From Bacteroidales bacterium (GTDB taxonomy: Bacteria > Bacteroidota > Bacteroidia > Bacteroidales > UBA1715): DNA of 45,498 nucleotides. Shown here in pieces: positions 34,512-41,504 of this stretch. Each line of letters begins with the position of its first letter. Position 1 is the first letter of the stretch. The stretch spans positions 1 through 45,498 of the forward strand of contig JAITUU010000012.1 of the NCBI GenBank assembly GCA_031286165.1, written 5' to 3'. Under the pieces are notes generated by a model. That model did not search any database and was not told where the DNA came from. It worked only from the letters and a program-made list of their open reading frames with translations. A program made the position numbers and the translations under genes.

Positions 34512-34527
34512 AAAAGAGTTCTTTGAC

Positions 34528-34541
34528 ATATTGGTTTACAC
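34528..34541. repeat. left arm of 14-bp inverted repeat flanking the YhcG fragment
   Basis: ATATTGGTTTACAC is the exact reverse complement of GTGTAAACCAATAT at 35485-35498. The pair encloses the truncated nuclease gene and its promoter-like sequence. Confidence 0.7.
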
Positions 34542-34593
34542 ACCGCGTGGAGATTTGTTACAAAAATCCATTTCGTTTTTTCGCAGAATGTGC

Positions 34594-34601
34594 TACTTTT
34601 G
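34594..34601 (+). promoter_or_regulatory. -7 box ahead of the YhcG fragment
   Basis: TACTTTTG matches TAnnTTTG. Start point would be near 34608, just before the readable part of the nuclease frame. Confidence 0.45.
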
Positions 34602-34658
34602 TGTTTCAACAAATAAAACCACATAGCACACTATGGCAACGGATTTACGCTTCGTCAG

Positions 34659-35453
34659 TTGGAGCGTGCACGTCAATTTTATCGCACCTATCCAATTGCG
34701 TCCGCAGTGCGGTCGCAATTCAATTGGTATCAGTATCGCCTTCTTATTCAGATAGATGATGCCGATAAGCGCGAGTATTACGAGCAGGAAGCCCTGCACA
34801 ATGCGTGGACGGGCAGGCAATTGGAGCGGCAAATCAATTCGGGACTATACGAGCGGTTACTGCTGAGCAACGACAAAGAGGCGGTGCTGGCAGTTGCTCG
34901 CCGTGAGCGCGTTCCCGAAAATCCGGCGGAGATTATCAAAGACCCTATGGTGCTGGAGTTCTTGGGATTGGAACGCAAAGCCGCCTATTATGAAAAGGAT
35001 TTTGAACAGGCTCTGATTGACAATTTACAGCAATTTTTACTTGAACTCGGCAACGGTTTTTCGTTTGTGGCTCGCCAGCGGCGGCTTTTGCTCGAAGACG
35101 ATGAGTTTTCCATAGATTTGGTGTTCTACAATCGCCTGTTGCGTTGTTTTGTACTATTCGATATAAAAACGAAAAAAATCACGCACAAAGACATCGGGCA
35201 GTTGCAAATGTATGTAAATTACTACGACCGCGAGGAAAAATTGCCGGACGAAAATCCTACTATCGGGATTTTGATCTGCGCCGAAAAGAACAATACGTTG
35301 GTAAAATATTCGCTCCCCGAAGAGAACAAAACCATTTTGGCGAGCAAATACGAATTGTATTTACCAACAGAAAATCAACTTCTTGAAGAAATGAAACGCG
35401 AATTGAAACAGTTTGAGGAACGACAAGCCAACGAAAATGCGGAAGATTTTTAA
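34659..35453 (+). CDS. YhcG/DUF1016-family PD-(D/E)XK nuclease, N-terminally truncated
   Basis: 264 residues from a TTG start. It has the end of the DUF1016 N-terminal domain (ERARQFYRTYPIASAVRSQF, NWYQYRLLI, NAWTGRQLERQI) and the complete C-terminal nuclease domain: GFSFVARQRRLLLEDDEFSI, IDLVFYNRLLRCFVLFDIK (Asp and the DIK catalytic pair) and GQLQMYVNYYDR. Family similarity continues upstream in frame (HYGNGFTLRQL) to a stop at 34614-34616, so the gene lacks roughly the first 80-100 residues of a normal member of about 350. It is either a remnant or a shortened active form. YhcG proteins are often found among restriction genes. The frame sits between 14-bp inverted repeats, with its own -7 box. 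Confidence 0.8.
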   Translation: MERARQFYRTYPIASAVRSQFNWYQYRLLIQIDDADKREYYEQEALHNAWTGRQLERQINSGLYERLLLSNDKEAVLAVARRERVPENPAEIIKDPMVLEFLGLERKAAYYEKDFEQALIDNLQQFLLELGNGFSFVARQRRLLLEDDEFSIDLVFYNRLLRCFVLFDIKTKKITHKDIGQLQMYVNYYDREEKLPDENPTIGILICAEKNNTLVKYSLPEENKTILASKYELYLPTENQLLEEMKRELKQFEERQANENAEDF

Positions 35454-35484
35454 GCAATAGTGATACCCAAAATCCACTCAAAGC

Positions 35485-35498
35485 GTGTAAACCAATAT
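35485..35498. repeat. right arm of 14-bp inverted repeat flanking the YhcG fragment
   Basis: GTGTAAACCAATAT, perfect partner of 34528-34541. It lies 32 bases after the nuclease stop codon. Confidence 0.7.
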
Positions 35499-35522
35499 AA
35501 AAAAGGAGTACACGCCTTTTTT
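35499..35522 (+). terminator. weak AT-rich terminator after YhcG fragment
   Basis: AAAAAAGG (35499-35506) pairs with CCTTTTTT (35515-35522) around an 8-base loop; only two G-C pairs, but the arm ends in a T run. Confidence 0.5.
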
Positions 35523-35573
35523 GTGCCCGAAAACCAAAAACACAACGAATGTAAAATGTAAAAATACGAAAAT

Positions 35574-38069
35574 ATGAAACCCGATTTTTTCCCCCAACGC
35601 CCCGAAGCCGCGCCCACGATATATGCCTACGAATTACTCGGCGCAGAAACGCACAAAGGTTTGCTCAAAGTAGGCTACACCGACCGCACGGCGCAAACTC
35701 GCGTGGCAGAACAGTTGAAAACCAGCGGCGTGAAATACCGCATAGTGTTGGAGCAATCTGCCATGCGCAGCGATGGCAGTGCTTTTGACGACCATGCCGT
35801 GCACCGCGTGCTTCGCAATGGTGGTTTGGTGAATACGGAGGGCGAATGGTTCCGTTGCACCGTTGCCGATGTGGAGCAGGCTATTTGCGCCGTGCGCGAA
35901 CGGAAATCCTCTGCTCACAGCCGCACGCAGCGTTTTGCCATGCGCCCCGAACAAGCGGAGGCGGTCGAAAAAACGGCTGCCTATTTCAATGGTGCAGGTA
36001 GAGACGGTGCTTGTAGAGACGGTGCATGCACCGTCTCTACGAGCCATTTTCTTTGGAATTGCAAAATGCGTTTCGGGAAAACCTTTGCCACCTATCAGTT
36101 GGCAAAACGGCAGGGCTGGAAAAAGATGTTGGTGCTTACCTTCAAACCTGCCGTAGAGAGTGCGTGGAAGGAAGATTTGAACGCGCACGTTGATTTCGAG
36201 GGTTGGCAATTTGTGTCGAAACGTGAGTTGGAACGCGGTTTTATCGAAATTGAACCCGACAAACCGTTGGTCTGTTTTGGTTCGTTTCAGGATTTTTTGC
36301 GAACAAACAAAGAGGGCGGCATAAAAGCAAAAAACGAGTGGGTGCACCACACCGAGTGGGATTGCATAGTGCTCGATGAATATCACTACGGCGCGTGGCA
36401 CGAAAGCACAAAGGAGTTTATTGGCGCAAAAGAGGCGGAATTTATTGAGGGCGAGGAAAAATTTCAGGACTTTGACGAGCAGATTTCGCCGCTCAAAACC
36501 AAGCATTACCTCTACCTCTCCGGCACGCCTTTTCGGGCAATCGGCACCGGCGAATTTATTGAAGACCAGATTTTTAATTGGACATATTCGGACGAACAGC
36601 GGGCAAAAAACGAGTGGACGGGCGAGAACAATCCCTACGCCGCCCTTCCGCGCTTGCTTATGATGACCTACCAACTGCCCGAAAATATTGAGATGGTTGC
36701 CGCGCAAGGCGAATTTAACGAGTTCGATTTGAATGTATTTTTCAAAGCGGAGGGGAGCGGCACCAATGCGAAATTCCAACGCGAGAGCGAAGTGCAAAAG
36801 TGGCTCGACCTCATTCGCGGAGGCTTGCTCGAAACCACGATTGACAACCTCAAATTGGGCGCGAAAAAGCCGCCGTTTCCGTTTTCCGACAGCCGTTTGC
36901 TGCAAATTCTCACCCACACGCTTTGGTTTTTGCCCGATGTAGCCGCTTGCCACGCAATGGCGAATTTGTTGGCGCAGCGGCAAAACGTGTTTTATCACGA
37001 CTACCGCGTGATAGTGGCGGCAGGCACGCAGGCGGGCATTGGGTTGGACGCACTCGCACCGGTGTATAAGGCTATGGGCAATCCGTTGGAAACCAAAACC
37101 ATAACCCTTTCGTGCGGAAAACTCACCACCGGCGTTTCCATAAAACCGTGGAGCGGTATTTTTATGCTGCGCAATTTGAGTAGCCCCGAAACCTATTTTC
37201 AGGCGGCTTTTCGCGTGCAAACGCCGTGGACTATTAAAAATCCCGATGACAAATCGCCCAACAGCGAGGCGATTTTGAAAGAAGAGTGTTACATTTTCGA
37301 TTTTGCGCCCAACCGCGCCCTGCGCCAAATTTCCGACTACGCCTGCCGCTTAGACGTGAACGAAACAAGTCCCGAAAAGAAGGTGGAAGATTTTGTGCAA
37401 TTCCTGCCCGTGCTTTCGTATGACGGCAGCACTATGAAACAGATTGATGCCGCCGAAATTCTCGATATGGCAATGAGCGGCACGAGTGCCACGCTGCTTG
37501 CCCGCCGCTGGGAGAGCGCGTTGCTCGTGAATGTGGACAGCTTCACCCTGCAAAAAATTCTGAACAACGAAAAGGCAATGCAGGCGATTATGAACATAGA
37601 GGGTTTCCGTGCGTTGGGCAACAATGTGTTGGAAACAATCGTGAATAAATCGAACAAAATCAAGGCGATGAAGGCAAAATCGAACGAAACCGACCTAACG
37701 CCCACAGAGAAAAAAGAGTTGAGCGATGAAGAAAAACAGTACAAAAATATGCGCAAGCAGGTGCAGGAAAAACTGATAAAATTTGCCACGCGCATACCGA
37801 TTTTTATGTACCTCACCGACTACCGCGAGCACACCCTGCGCGATGTGATAACCCAACTCGAACCCGCGCTTTTCCGAAAAGTTACCGGTCTGACTATCAG
37901 TGATTTTGAACTATTGGTAAGTCTCAACGTATTCAACAGCACCTTCATGAACGATGCCGTGTATAAATTCAAACGCTACGAAGACAGCAGTTTATTGTAT
38001 ATCGGAATACAGAAACACAACGAAGAAAAAATCGGACTTTTCGACACGGTGGTGAGTAGGGAGGGGTAG
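35574..38069 (+). CDS. GIY-YIG-like nuclease / SF2 helicase restriction protein
   Basis: 831 residues. The N-terminus (about 15-108) is a T5orf172/GIY-YIG-like nuclease domain (TIYAYELLGAETHKGLLKVG, YTDRTAQTRVAEQ, NTEGEWF). Then an SF2 helicase: FAMRPEQAEAVE (Q-motif-like), Walker A MRFGKT (165-170), DExH in IVLDEYHYG (268-271), SGTPF (316-320), and a motif VI region AAFRVQTPW. A charged C-terminal domain follows. It should cut unmodified DNA using ATP, with the methylases upstream. Residues 141-156 (AGRDGACRDGACTVST) come from an inserted palindrome. It is the last gene of the island, on the same strand as the others. Confidence 0.85.
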   Translation: MKPDFFPQRPEAAPTIYAYELLGAETHKGLLKVGYTDRTAQTRVAEQLKTSGVKYRIVLEQSAMRSDGSAFDDHAVHRVLRNGGLVNTEGEWFRCTVADVEQAICAVRERKSSAHSRTQRFAMRPEQAEAVEKTAAYFNGAGRDGACRDGACTVSTSHFLWNCKMRFGKTFATYQLAKRQGWKKMLVLTFKPAVESAWKEDLNAHVDFEGWQFVSKRELERGFIEIEPDKPLVCFGSFQDFLRTNKEGGIKAKNEWVHHTEWDCIVLDEYHYGAWHESTKEFIGAKEAEFIEGEEKFQDFDEQISPLKTKHYLYLSGTPFRAIGTGEFIEDQIFNWTYSDEQRAKNEWTGENNPYAALPRLLMMTYQLPENIEMVAAQGEFNEFDLNVFFKAEGSGTNAKFQRESEVQKWLDLIRGGLLETTIDNLKLGAKKPPFPFSDSRLLQILTHTLWFLPDVAACHAMANLLAQRQNVFYHDYRVIVAAGTQAGIGLDALAPVYKAMGNPLETKTITLSCGKLTTGVSIKPWSGIFMLRNLSSPETYFQAAFRVQTPWTIKNPDDKSPNSEAILKEECYIFDFAPNRALRQISDYACRLDVNETSPEKKVEDFVQFLPVLSYDGSTMKQIDAAEILDMAMSGTSATLLARRWESALLVNVDSFTLQKILNNEKAMQAIMNIEGFRALGNNVLETIVNKSNKIKAMKAKSNETDLTPTEKKELSDEEKQYKNMRKQVQEKLIKFATRIPIFMYLTDYREHTLRDVITQLEPALFRKVTGLTISDFELLVSLNVFNSTFMNDAVYKFKRYEDSSLLYIGIQKHNEEKIGLFDTVVSREG
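35998..36040. repeat. palindromic repeat inserted in frame in the helicase gene
   Basis: GTAGAGACGGTGC occurs at 35998-36010 and 36013-36025 and its inverse GCACCGTCTCTAC at 36028-36040; the last two make a perfect 28-base palindrome. GTAGAGACG...CGTCTCTAC repeats are usually intergenic in this and other phyla. Here it lies between the Q-motif region and Walker A and keeps the frame open. Confidence 0.85.
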
Positions 38070-38115
38070 GAAATTGAGAAAAGAATTTTCAATTCTCAAT
38101 TTTCAACTTTCCATT
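38070..38115. repeat. AT-rich palindromic repeat at the cooS 3' end
   Basis: AATTGAGAA (38071-38079) and TTCTCAATT (38093-38101) pair, followed by TTCAACTTTCC. It is the end of the helicase / cooS convergent gap, and supplies the last codons of cooS (KVEN, stop). Can act as a hairpin 3' end for both genes. Confidence 0.5.
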
Positions 38116-40120
38116 TCTCCCTCAAATCCTCCAAAATCCGTTCTGCCAACTTGCTGTGATTGGTTTCTACGATTACTTTCGAGCCGAGTTTTTCGGCAGA
38201 TTGCTTGAAAATATAGTTCATCACATTGTCGGAACCTTGTATGGGCAAATACACGCAGTGGTAGGAATTTATTCCCAACATACGGAAACTGAGTGCGGCT
38301 CCTACGCCTTTTTCGTTGCTCCATTCGGGGCTGGCAAAGGCAAAGGGTAGGTCTTTTATTGCTTTGCCGAGTTCGTTCGAGAGGGCGCGGAAAATGGCAG
38401 AGGCGCGGGCGTTGTCTATACATTCGCCCAAGTGCCACACGGGCGGCAGGTCGTTTCGCAGAAATTCGCGCAAGCCCTCGCCGGTTATTTTCAGTGCATG
38501 TTGATTGCAATAGCCCAATTTGAGCAGCGGAAAGGAGGCGCAACCGTTGGTAAGCACCAAAATATCATTTTTTATGAGTGTTTCGCATATATCTACCACC
38601 GCTTTTTCGTAAATCACTCGCGGATTGTTGCAACCCACCAAGTTCACTATTCCCTTCACCTTTCCCGACTGTAACGCTTCTGCAAGGGGTTTAATGCTGC
38701 CGTAATAGTTGTTGATGCTTTCGAGGGAAAAACCAATTTCGGCATCGACTTCGTATTGCGGAATTTTCACTGGCACATCGCGGCGGTTTTCAAAACTTTC
38801 AATGGCGCGGTGGATTATTTTCCGAGCAATAGATTCAATTTCGTCTAAATTAGAGTGGTCGTGCGACAAAGCGTAATGTTCCGCTCCGCGCAATTTGGCG
38901 GAATCGCTGGTAGTAATTACCACCGTTTTTACGCACTGCGCCACGTCCATTATGGAGGGAAACACGTCCTGCACATCGGCAACCCACAAGTCGAGCGCAC
39001 CGGTGCCCAGCACCAATTCGGCGCCTACGGCGTTTGAGAGCGGAATTACGTTACCGTAGCGATACATAGCCGAAAGTCCGCTGCAACAAATACCGTAGAA
39101 ACGGATTCCGAGTGCGCCGCGTTCGTGTGCTAATTGCTCGAAGTATTCGCTATTGCCTTGTTTCACAATTTCGCGCACCAGCAGCGGAGAATGTCCATGT
39201 ACGGCAATGTTTACATAGCCTTTTTTGAGTGCGCCCACGTTTGCTTTCAGGCGATTTCGCGCCGGAAGTCCGTAGAGGCAGTCGCTTGCAATAGAGCTGC
39301 CGAGCACGCTGCTCCATGCAAACGCCAGCCCGCAGCGTTCAAACTGCGCTATGAGATTTTCATAATCACCATCGGTGCCGGTGCCGGTGCGGTGCATAGC
39401 CTCGAATACTTCGTGGTAGGCACTTACGGGCAGCAGGTCGTGCGCTTTCCACAGTGCAATGCGTTCCAGCGGAGCAAAGGCGTGGAGCGTGCGATGCGGT
39501 GCAGGAACGCTGCGCGAAAGGTCTTCGAGCAAAATATCGGCAATGGCGGCAGCCAATTCGTTGATGCTTTTCCCTTCGGTTTCAAGTCCGAAGGTTTTTG
39601 CCACTGCCAAAATTTTTCCTTCGCCTGCAATTTCCAAATCAATTTTTTCTTCGGCGGCATATTTGAGGGCGAGCATGGTTTCTCTGCCGCGAGCACCGTG
39701 TCCGCTCACGGCGGCGGCAACGGCACGTACCAAATTCCGCGCCACAATGGTATCGGCATCGGCACCACACACGCCGCGCGTGGCTTTTTTGGTGATTTTG
39801 CAGGGACCCATTGTGCAATTTTTGCAACACACGCCGGCTATGCCGAAGGTGCATTGCGGTTTTTGCCGGTCGAAACGGTCGAACACCGTGTCTAAGCCGT
39901 GTTCGTGCATGGCAAGGAGCATTTCTTTTACCGCCGGGTCGGGCGTGAGGTTCAAAATCTCCTCTTTCGAGGGAAAACTTTTGCGATATTCCGCCACCGC
40001 ATTGGCATAATCGTTCACCGCATCTTCGCCGTGATGATGATGGTGGTGATGATGTCCGTGCGCGTGCGAATGACTATGATTGTGCGTGTGTGCGTGCGAA
40101 GGGTTGTGAGGAGAACACAT
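38096..40120 (-). CDS. CooS-type carbon monoxide dehydrogenase homologue, deviant C-cluster, His-rich N-terminus
   Basis: 674 residues from the ATG at 40120, chosen since the -7 box at 40150-40157 lies inside the longer reading. Residues 9-30 contain about fifteen histidines. The D- and B-cluster cysteines are all present in CTFGIAGVCCKNCTMGPCK and RGVCG (C90, C98, C99, C102, C107, C118). For the C-cluster: VHGHSP (308-310), ICC (345-346), VGCNN (C497), NGCAS (C527) and GECIDN (C567) are kept, and the lysine in EWSNEKGVG (K604); but the position of Cys333 of the Carboxydothermus enzyme is Asp (DVQDVFPSI, D385). It may bind an altered cluster, as the non-CODH CooS-V does. No cooC, cooF or acetyl-CoA synthase gene is nearby. 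Confidence 0.85.
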   Translation of the reverse strand: MCSPHNPSHAHTHNHSHSHAHGHHHHHHHHGEDAVNDYANAVAEYRKSFPSKEEILNLTPDPAVKEMLLAMHEHGLDTVFDRFDRQKPQCTFGIAGVCCKNCTMGPCKITKKATRGVCGADADTIVARNLVRAVAAAVSGHGARGRETMLALKYAAEEKIDLEIAGEGKILAVAKTFGLETEGKSINELAAAIADILLEDLSRSVPAPHRTLHAFAPLERIALWKAHDLLPVSAYHEVFEAMHRTGTGTDGDYENLIAQFERCGLAFAWSSVLGSSIASDCLYGLPARNRLKANVGALKKGYVNIAVHGHSPLLVREIVKQGNSEYFEQLAHERGALGIRFYGICCSGLSAMYRYGNVIPLSNAVGAELVLGTGALDLWVADVQDVFPSIMDVAQCVKTVVITTSDSAKLRGAEHYALSHDHSNLDEIESIARKIIHRAIESFENRRDVPVKIPQYEVDAEIGFSLESINNYYGSIKPLAEALQSGKVKGIVNLVGCNNPRVIYEKAVVDICETLIKNDILVLTNGCASFPLLKLGYCNQHALKITGEGLREFLRNDLPPVWHLGECIDNARASAIFRALSNELGKAIKDLPFAFASPEWSNEKGVGAALSFRMLGINSYHCVYLPIQGSDNVMNYIFKQSAEKLGSKVIVETNHSKLAERILEDLREKWKVEN

Positions 40121-40149
40121 AATTGTTTCAGTTTTTTGAGTTAATAACA

Positions 40150-40157
40150 CAAAAGTA
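40150..40157 (-). promoter_or_regulatory. -7 box of cooS-like gene
   Basis: TACTTTTG on the minus strand, 29 bases upstream of the chosen ATG; a weak TTTC lies at the -33 distance. Confidence 0.55.
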
Positions 40158-40220
40158 GCGTAAAAATTGTGTGCGTGAAATAGCACATTCATTTTCTATA
40201 AACAACGTAAAAAAACGCGC

Positions 40221-40445
40221 CTATTTTTTAAAGCATGATTTGAAAAATGATTTTACGGCATCGTGCCGTGTGGAGAGCAAGTACGCGCCAAAGGCAAGCA
40301 CCACCACCACAAGCCCTATGGCAAGGTGTGATAGGGTGTGCGCCTCTTCGCTGTGAAACTGCGTGTGATGATGCGCATGTGCGGTAAACACATTCACTCC
40401 GATAAAACCGGCACAAAGGAGCGTAGTTTTTTGTATTGTTTTCAT
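40221..40445 (-). CDS. small exported His-rich membrane protein
   Basis: 74 residues: signal peptide ending FTAHA, then a histidine cluster HHHTQFHSEEAHTLSH (about 25-40), one membrane helix LAIGLVVVVLAFGAYLL and a basic tail. It is on the same strand as the cooS-like gene, 100 bases upstream, with its own -7 box TATCTTTG (40477-40484). Histidine clusters in both neighbours suggest a shared metal, nickel or another, but the family is not recognised. It could be a metal-binding accessory protein. Confidence 0.65.
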   Translation of the reverse strand: MKTIQKTTLLCAGFIGVNVFTAHAHHHTQFHSEEAHTLSHLAIGLVVVVLAFGAYLLSTRHDAVKSFFKSCFKK

Positions 40446-40503
40446 ATTTGTATTACTGTTAATAAGTTTGTGAATGCAAAGATAGGCAAAAGTTTCCGGT
40501 GTT

Positions 40504-40539
40504 GAAATACCTTGTTTGGGGGATTTTTACTACCTTTGC
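40504..40539 (+). promoter_or_regulatory. promoter module A (36 bases), upstream of EamA gene
   Basis: Contains GAAATACCTTGTTTG and the -7 box TACCTTTG (40531-40538). It matches the module at 42960-42995 in 34 of 36 positions. The -7 box ends only 9 bases before the ATG, so the mRNA would be nearly leaderless. Confidence 0.55.
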
Positions 40540-40547
40540 GCCTTGTT

Positions 40548-41423
40548 ATGAAGAACGGTTGGTATCATTTTTTTGCACTTGTAATTATGTCGATTTGGGG
40601 AGGCACCTTTGCTTCTACCAAAGTGGTTTTGTTGGCGGGAGTAAGTCCGGAGAGTATTTTTTTCTATCGTTTTTTGTTAGCCTATATTGGTGTTTGGTTT
40701 TTTGGCAGAAATCGCTTGTTTGCCCACAATTTGAAAGACGAAGGTTACTTTATGCTGTTGGGAATTACGGGTGGTTCGGCGTATTTTTTGACCGAAAATT
40801 ATGCTTTGCAACATACCCTTACTTCTAACGTTGCTTTGTTGGTTAGTACCGCGCCGTTGTTTATCGCGCTGCTTTGCTATTTATTTTTGAAAAGCGAAAA
40901 AATAACCAAACGCCTGATGCAAGGTATGTTAATTGCATTTTTGGGCGTGTCCTTAGTTATTTTCAACGGACAGTTTATTCTCAAATTGAATCCGGCAGGC
41001 GACTTGCTGAGTATTTTAGCAGCCTGTAATTGGGCGGTTTACAGTCTTCTATTGATGAAGGTCAATAAGCGGTATGCCAATGTGCTGATTGTGCGCAAAA
41101 CCTTTTTCTACGGTTTACTGACCATTTTGCCGGTATTTTATTTTCACCCCTTGAATCGCGATTTTTCCGTATTGCTTTTGCCGCAGGTGTTGGGAAATCT
41201 TTTGTTTTTGGGCATCGTTGCCTCGCTTGTGTGTTTTTTCGGGTGGAATATGGTGGTCAAAAAATTGGGACCCGTGATGAGTGCCAATTATGTCTATTTG
41301 AACCCGATTATAGCCTTGATTATTTCAGTGCTCATTTTGCAAGAAAGAATTACCTATTTTGCTGTGTTAGGCACCCTGTTAATTCTGATAGGAATTATCC
41401 GTTCTTCGCAAGACCGGCACTGA
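40548..41423 (+). CDS. EamA/DMT-family transporter
   Basis: 291 residues with ten membrane helices in two EamA repeats (first: FFALVIMSIWGGTFASTKVV, SPESIFFYRFLLAYIG; second: GDLLSILAACNWAVYSLLLM, LGPVMSANYVYLNPIIALII, LQERITYFAVLGTLLILIG). These proteins export amino acids, purines or other metabolites; no substrate is indicated. Start at 40548 follows the -7 box closely; a TTG at 40512 in the promoter is rejected. Stands alone. Confidence 0.9.
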   Translation: MKNGWYHFFALVIMSIWGGTFASTKVVLLAGVSPESIFFYRFLLAYIGVWFFGRNRLFAHNLKDEGYFMLLGITGGSAYFLTENYALQHTLTSNVALLVSTAPLFIALLCYLFLKSEKITKRLMQGMLIAFLGVSLVIFNGQFILKLNPAGDLLSILAACNWAVYSLLLMKVNKRYANVLIVRKTFFYGLLTILPVFYFHPLNRDFSVLLLPQVLGNLLFLGIVASLVCFFGWNMVVKKLGPVMSANYVYLNPIIALIISVLILQERITYFAVLGTLLILIGIIRSSQDRH

Positions 41424-41463
41424 AAATGTCGCAATTTTACAATTTTTGCGAAAACCGAAATCC

Positions 41464-41471
41464 TACTTTTG
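41464..41471 (+). promoter_or_regulatory. -7 box of M28 peptidase gene
   Basis: TACTTTTG, 33 bases before the ATG at 41505. Confidence 0.45.
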
Positions 41472-41504
41472 TACTTATTATATACTTTTACAAAAACTAC
41501 AAAA

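Noticed and set aside
34633..34755. ATG 34633 as start of the YhcG gene
   Set aside because: It is in a different frame and reaches a stop after about 40 codons; family similarity lies in the frame of TTG 34659.
35634..37328. 564-codon open frame on the minus strand opposite the helicase
   Set aside because: It is antisense to a gene with clear nuclease and helicase motifs; its basic, low-order sequence shows no domain and results from GC-rich third positions.
39134..39895. 253-codon plus-strand frame opposite the cooS-like gene
   Set aside because: Complement of a region with conserved CODH motifs; no recognisable features of its own.
38096..40120. hybrid-cluster protein Hcp (hydroxylamine reductase) as the identity
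   Set aside because: Length, the D/B-cluster motif and the order VHGH-ICC-VGCNN-NGCAS-GECIDN fit CooS better than Hcp; function may still be Hcp-like.
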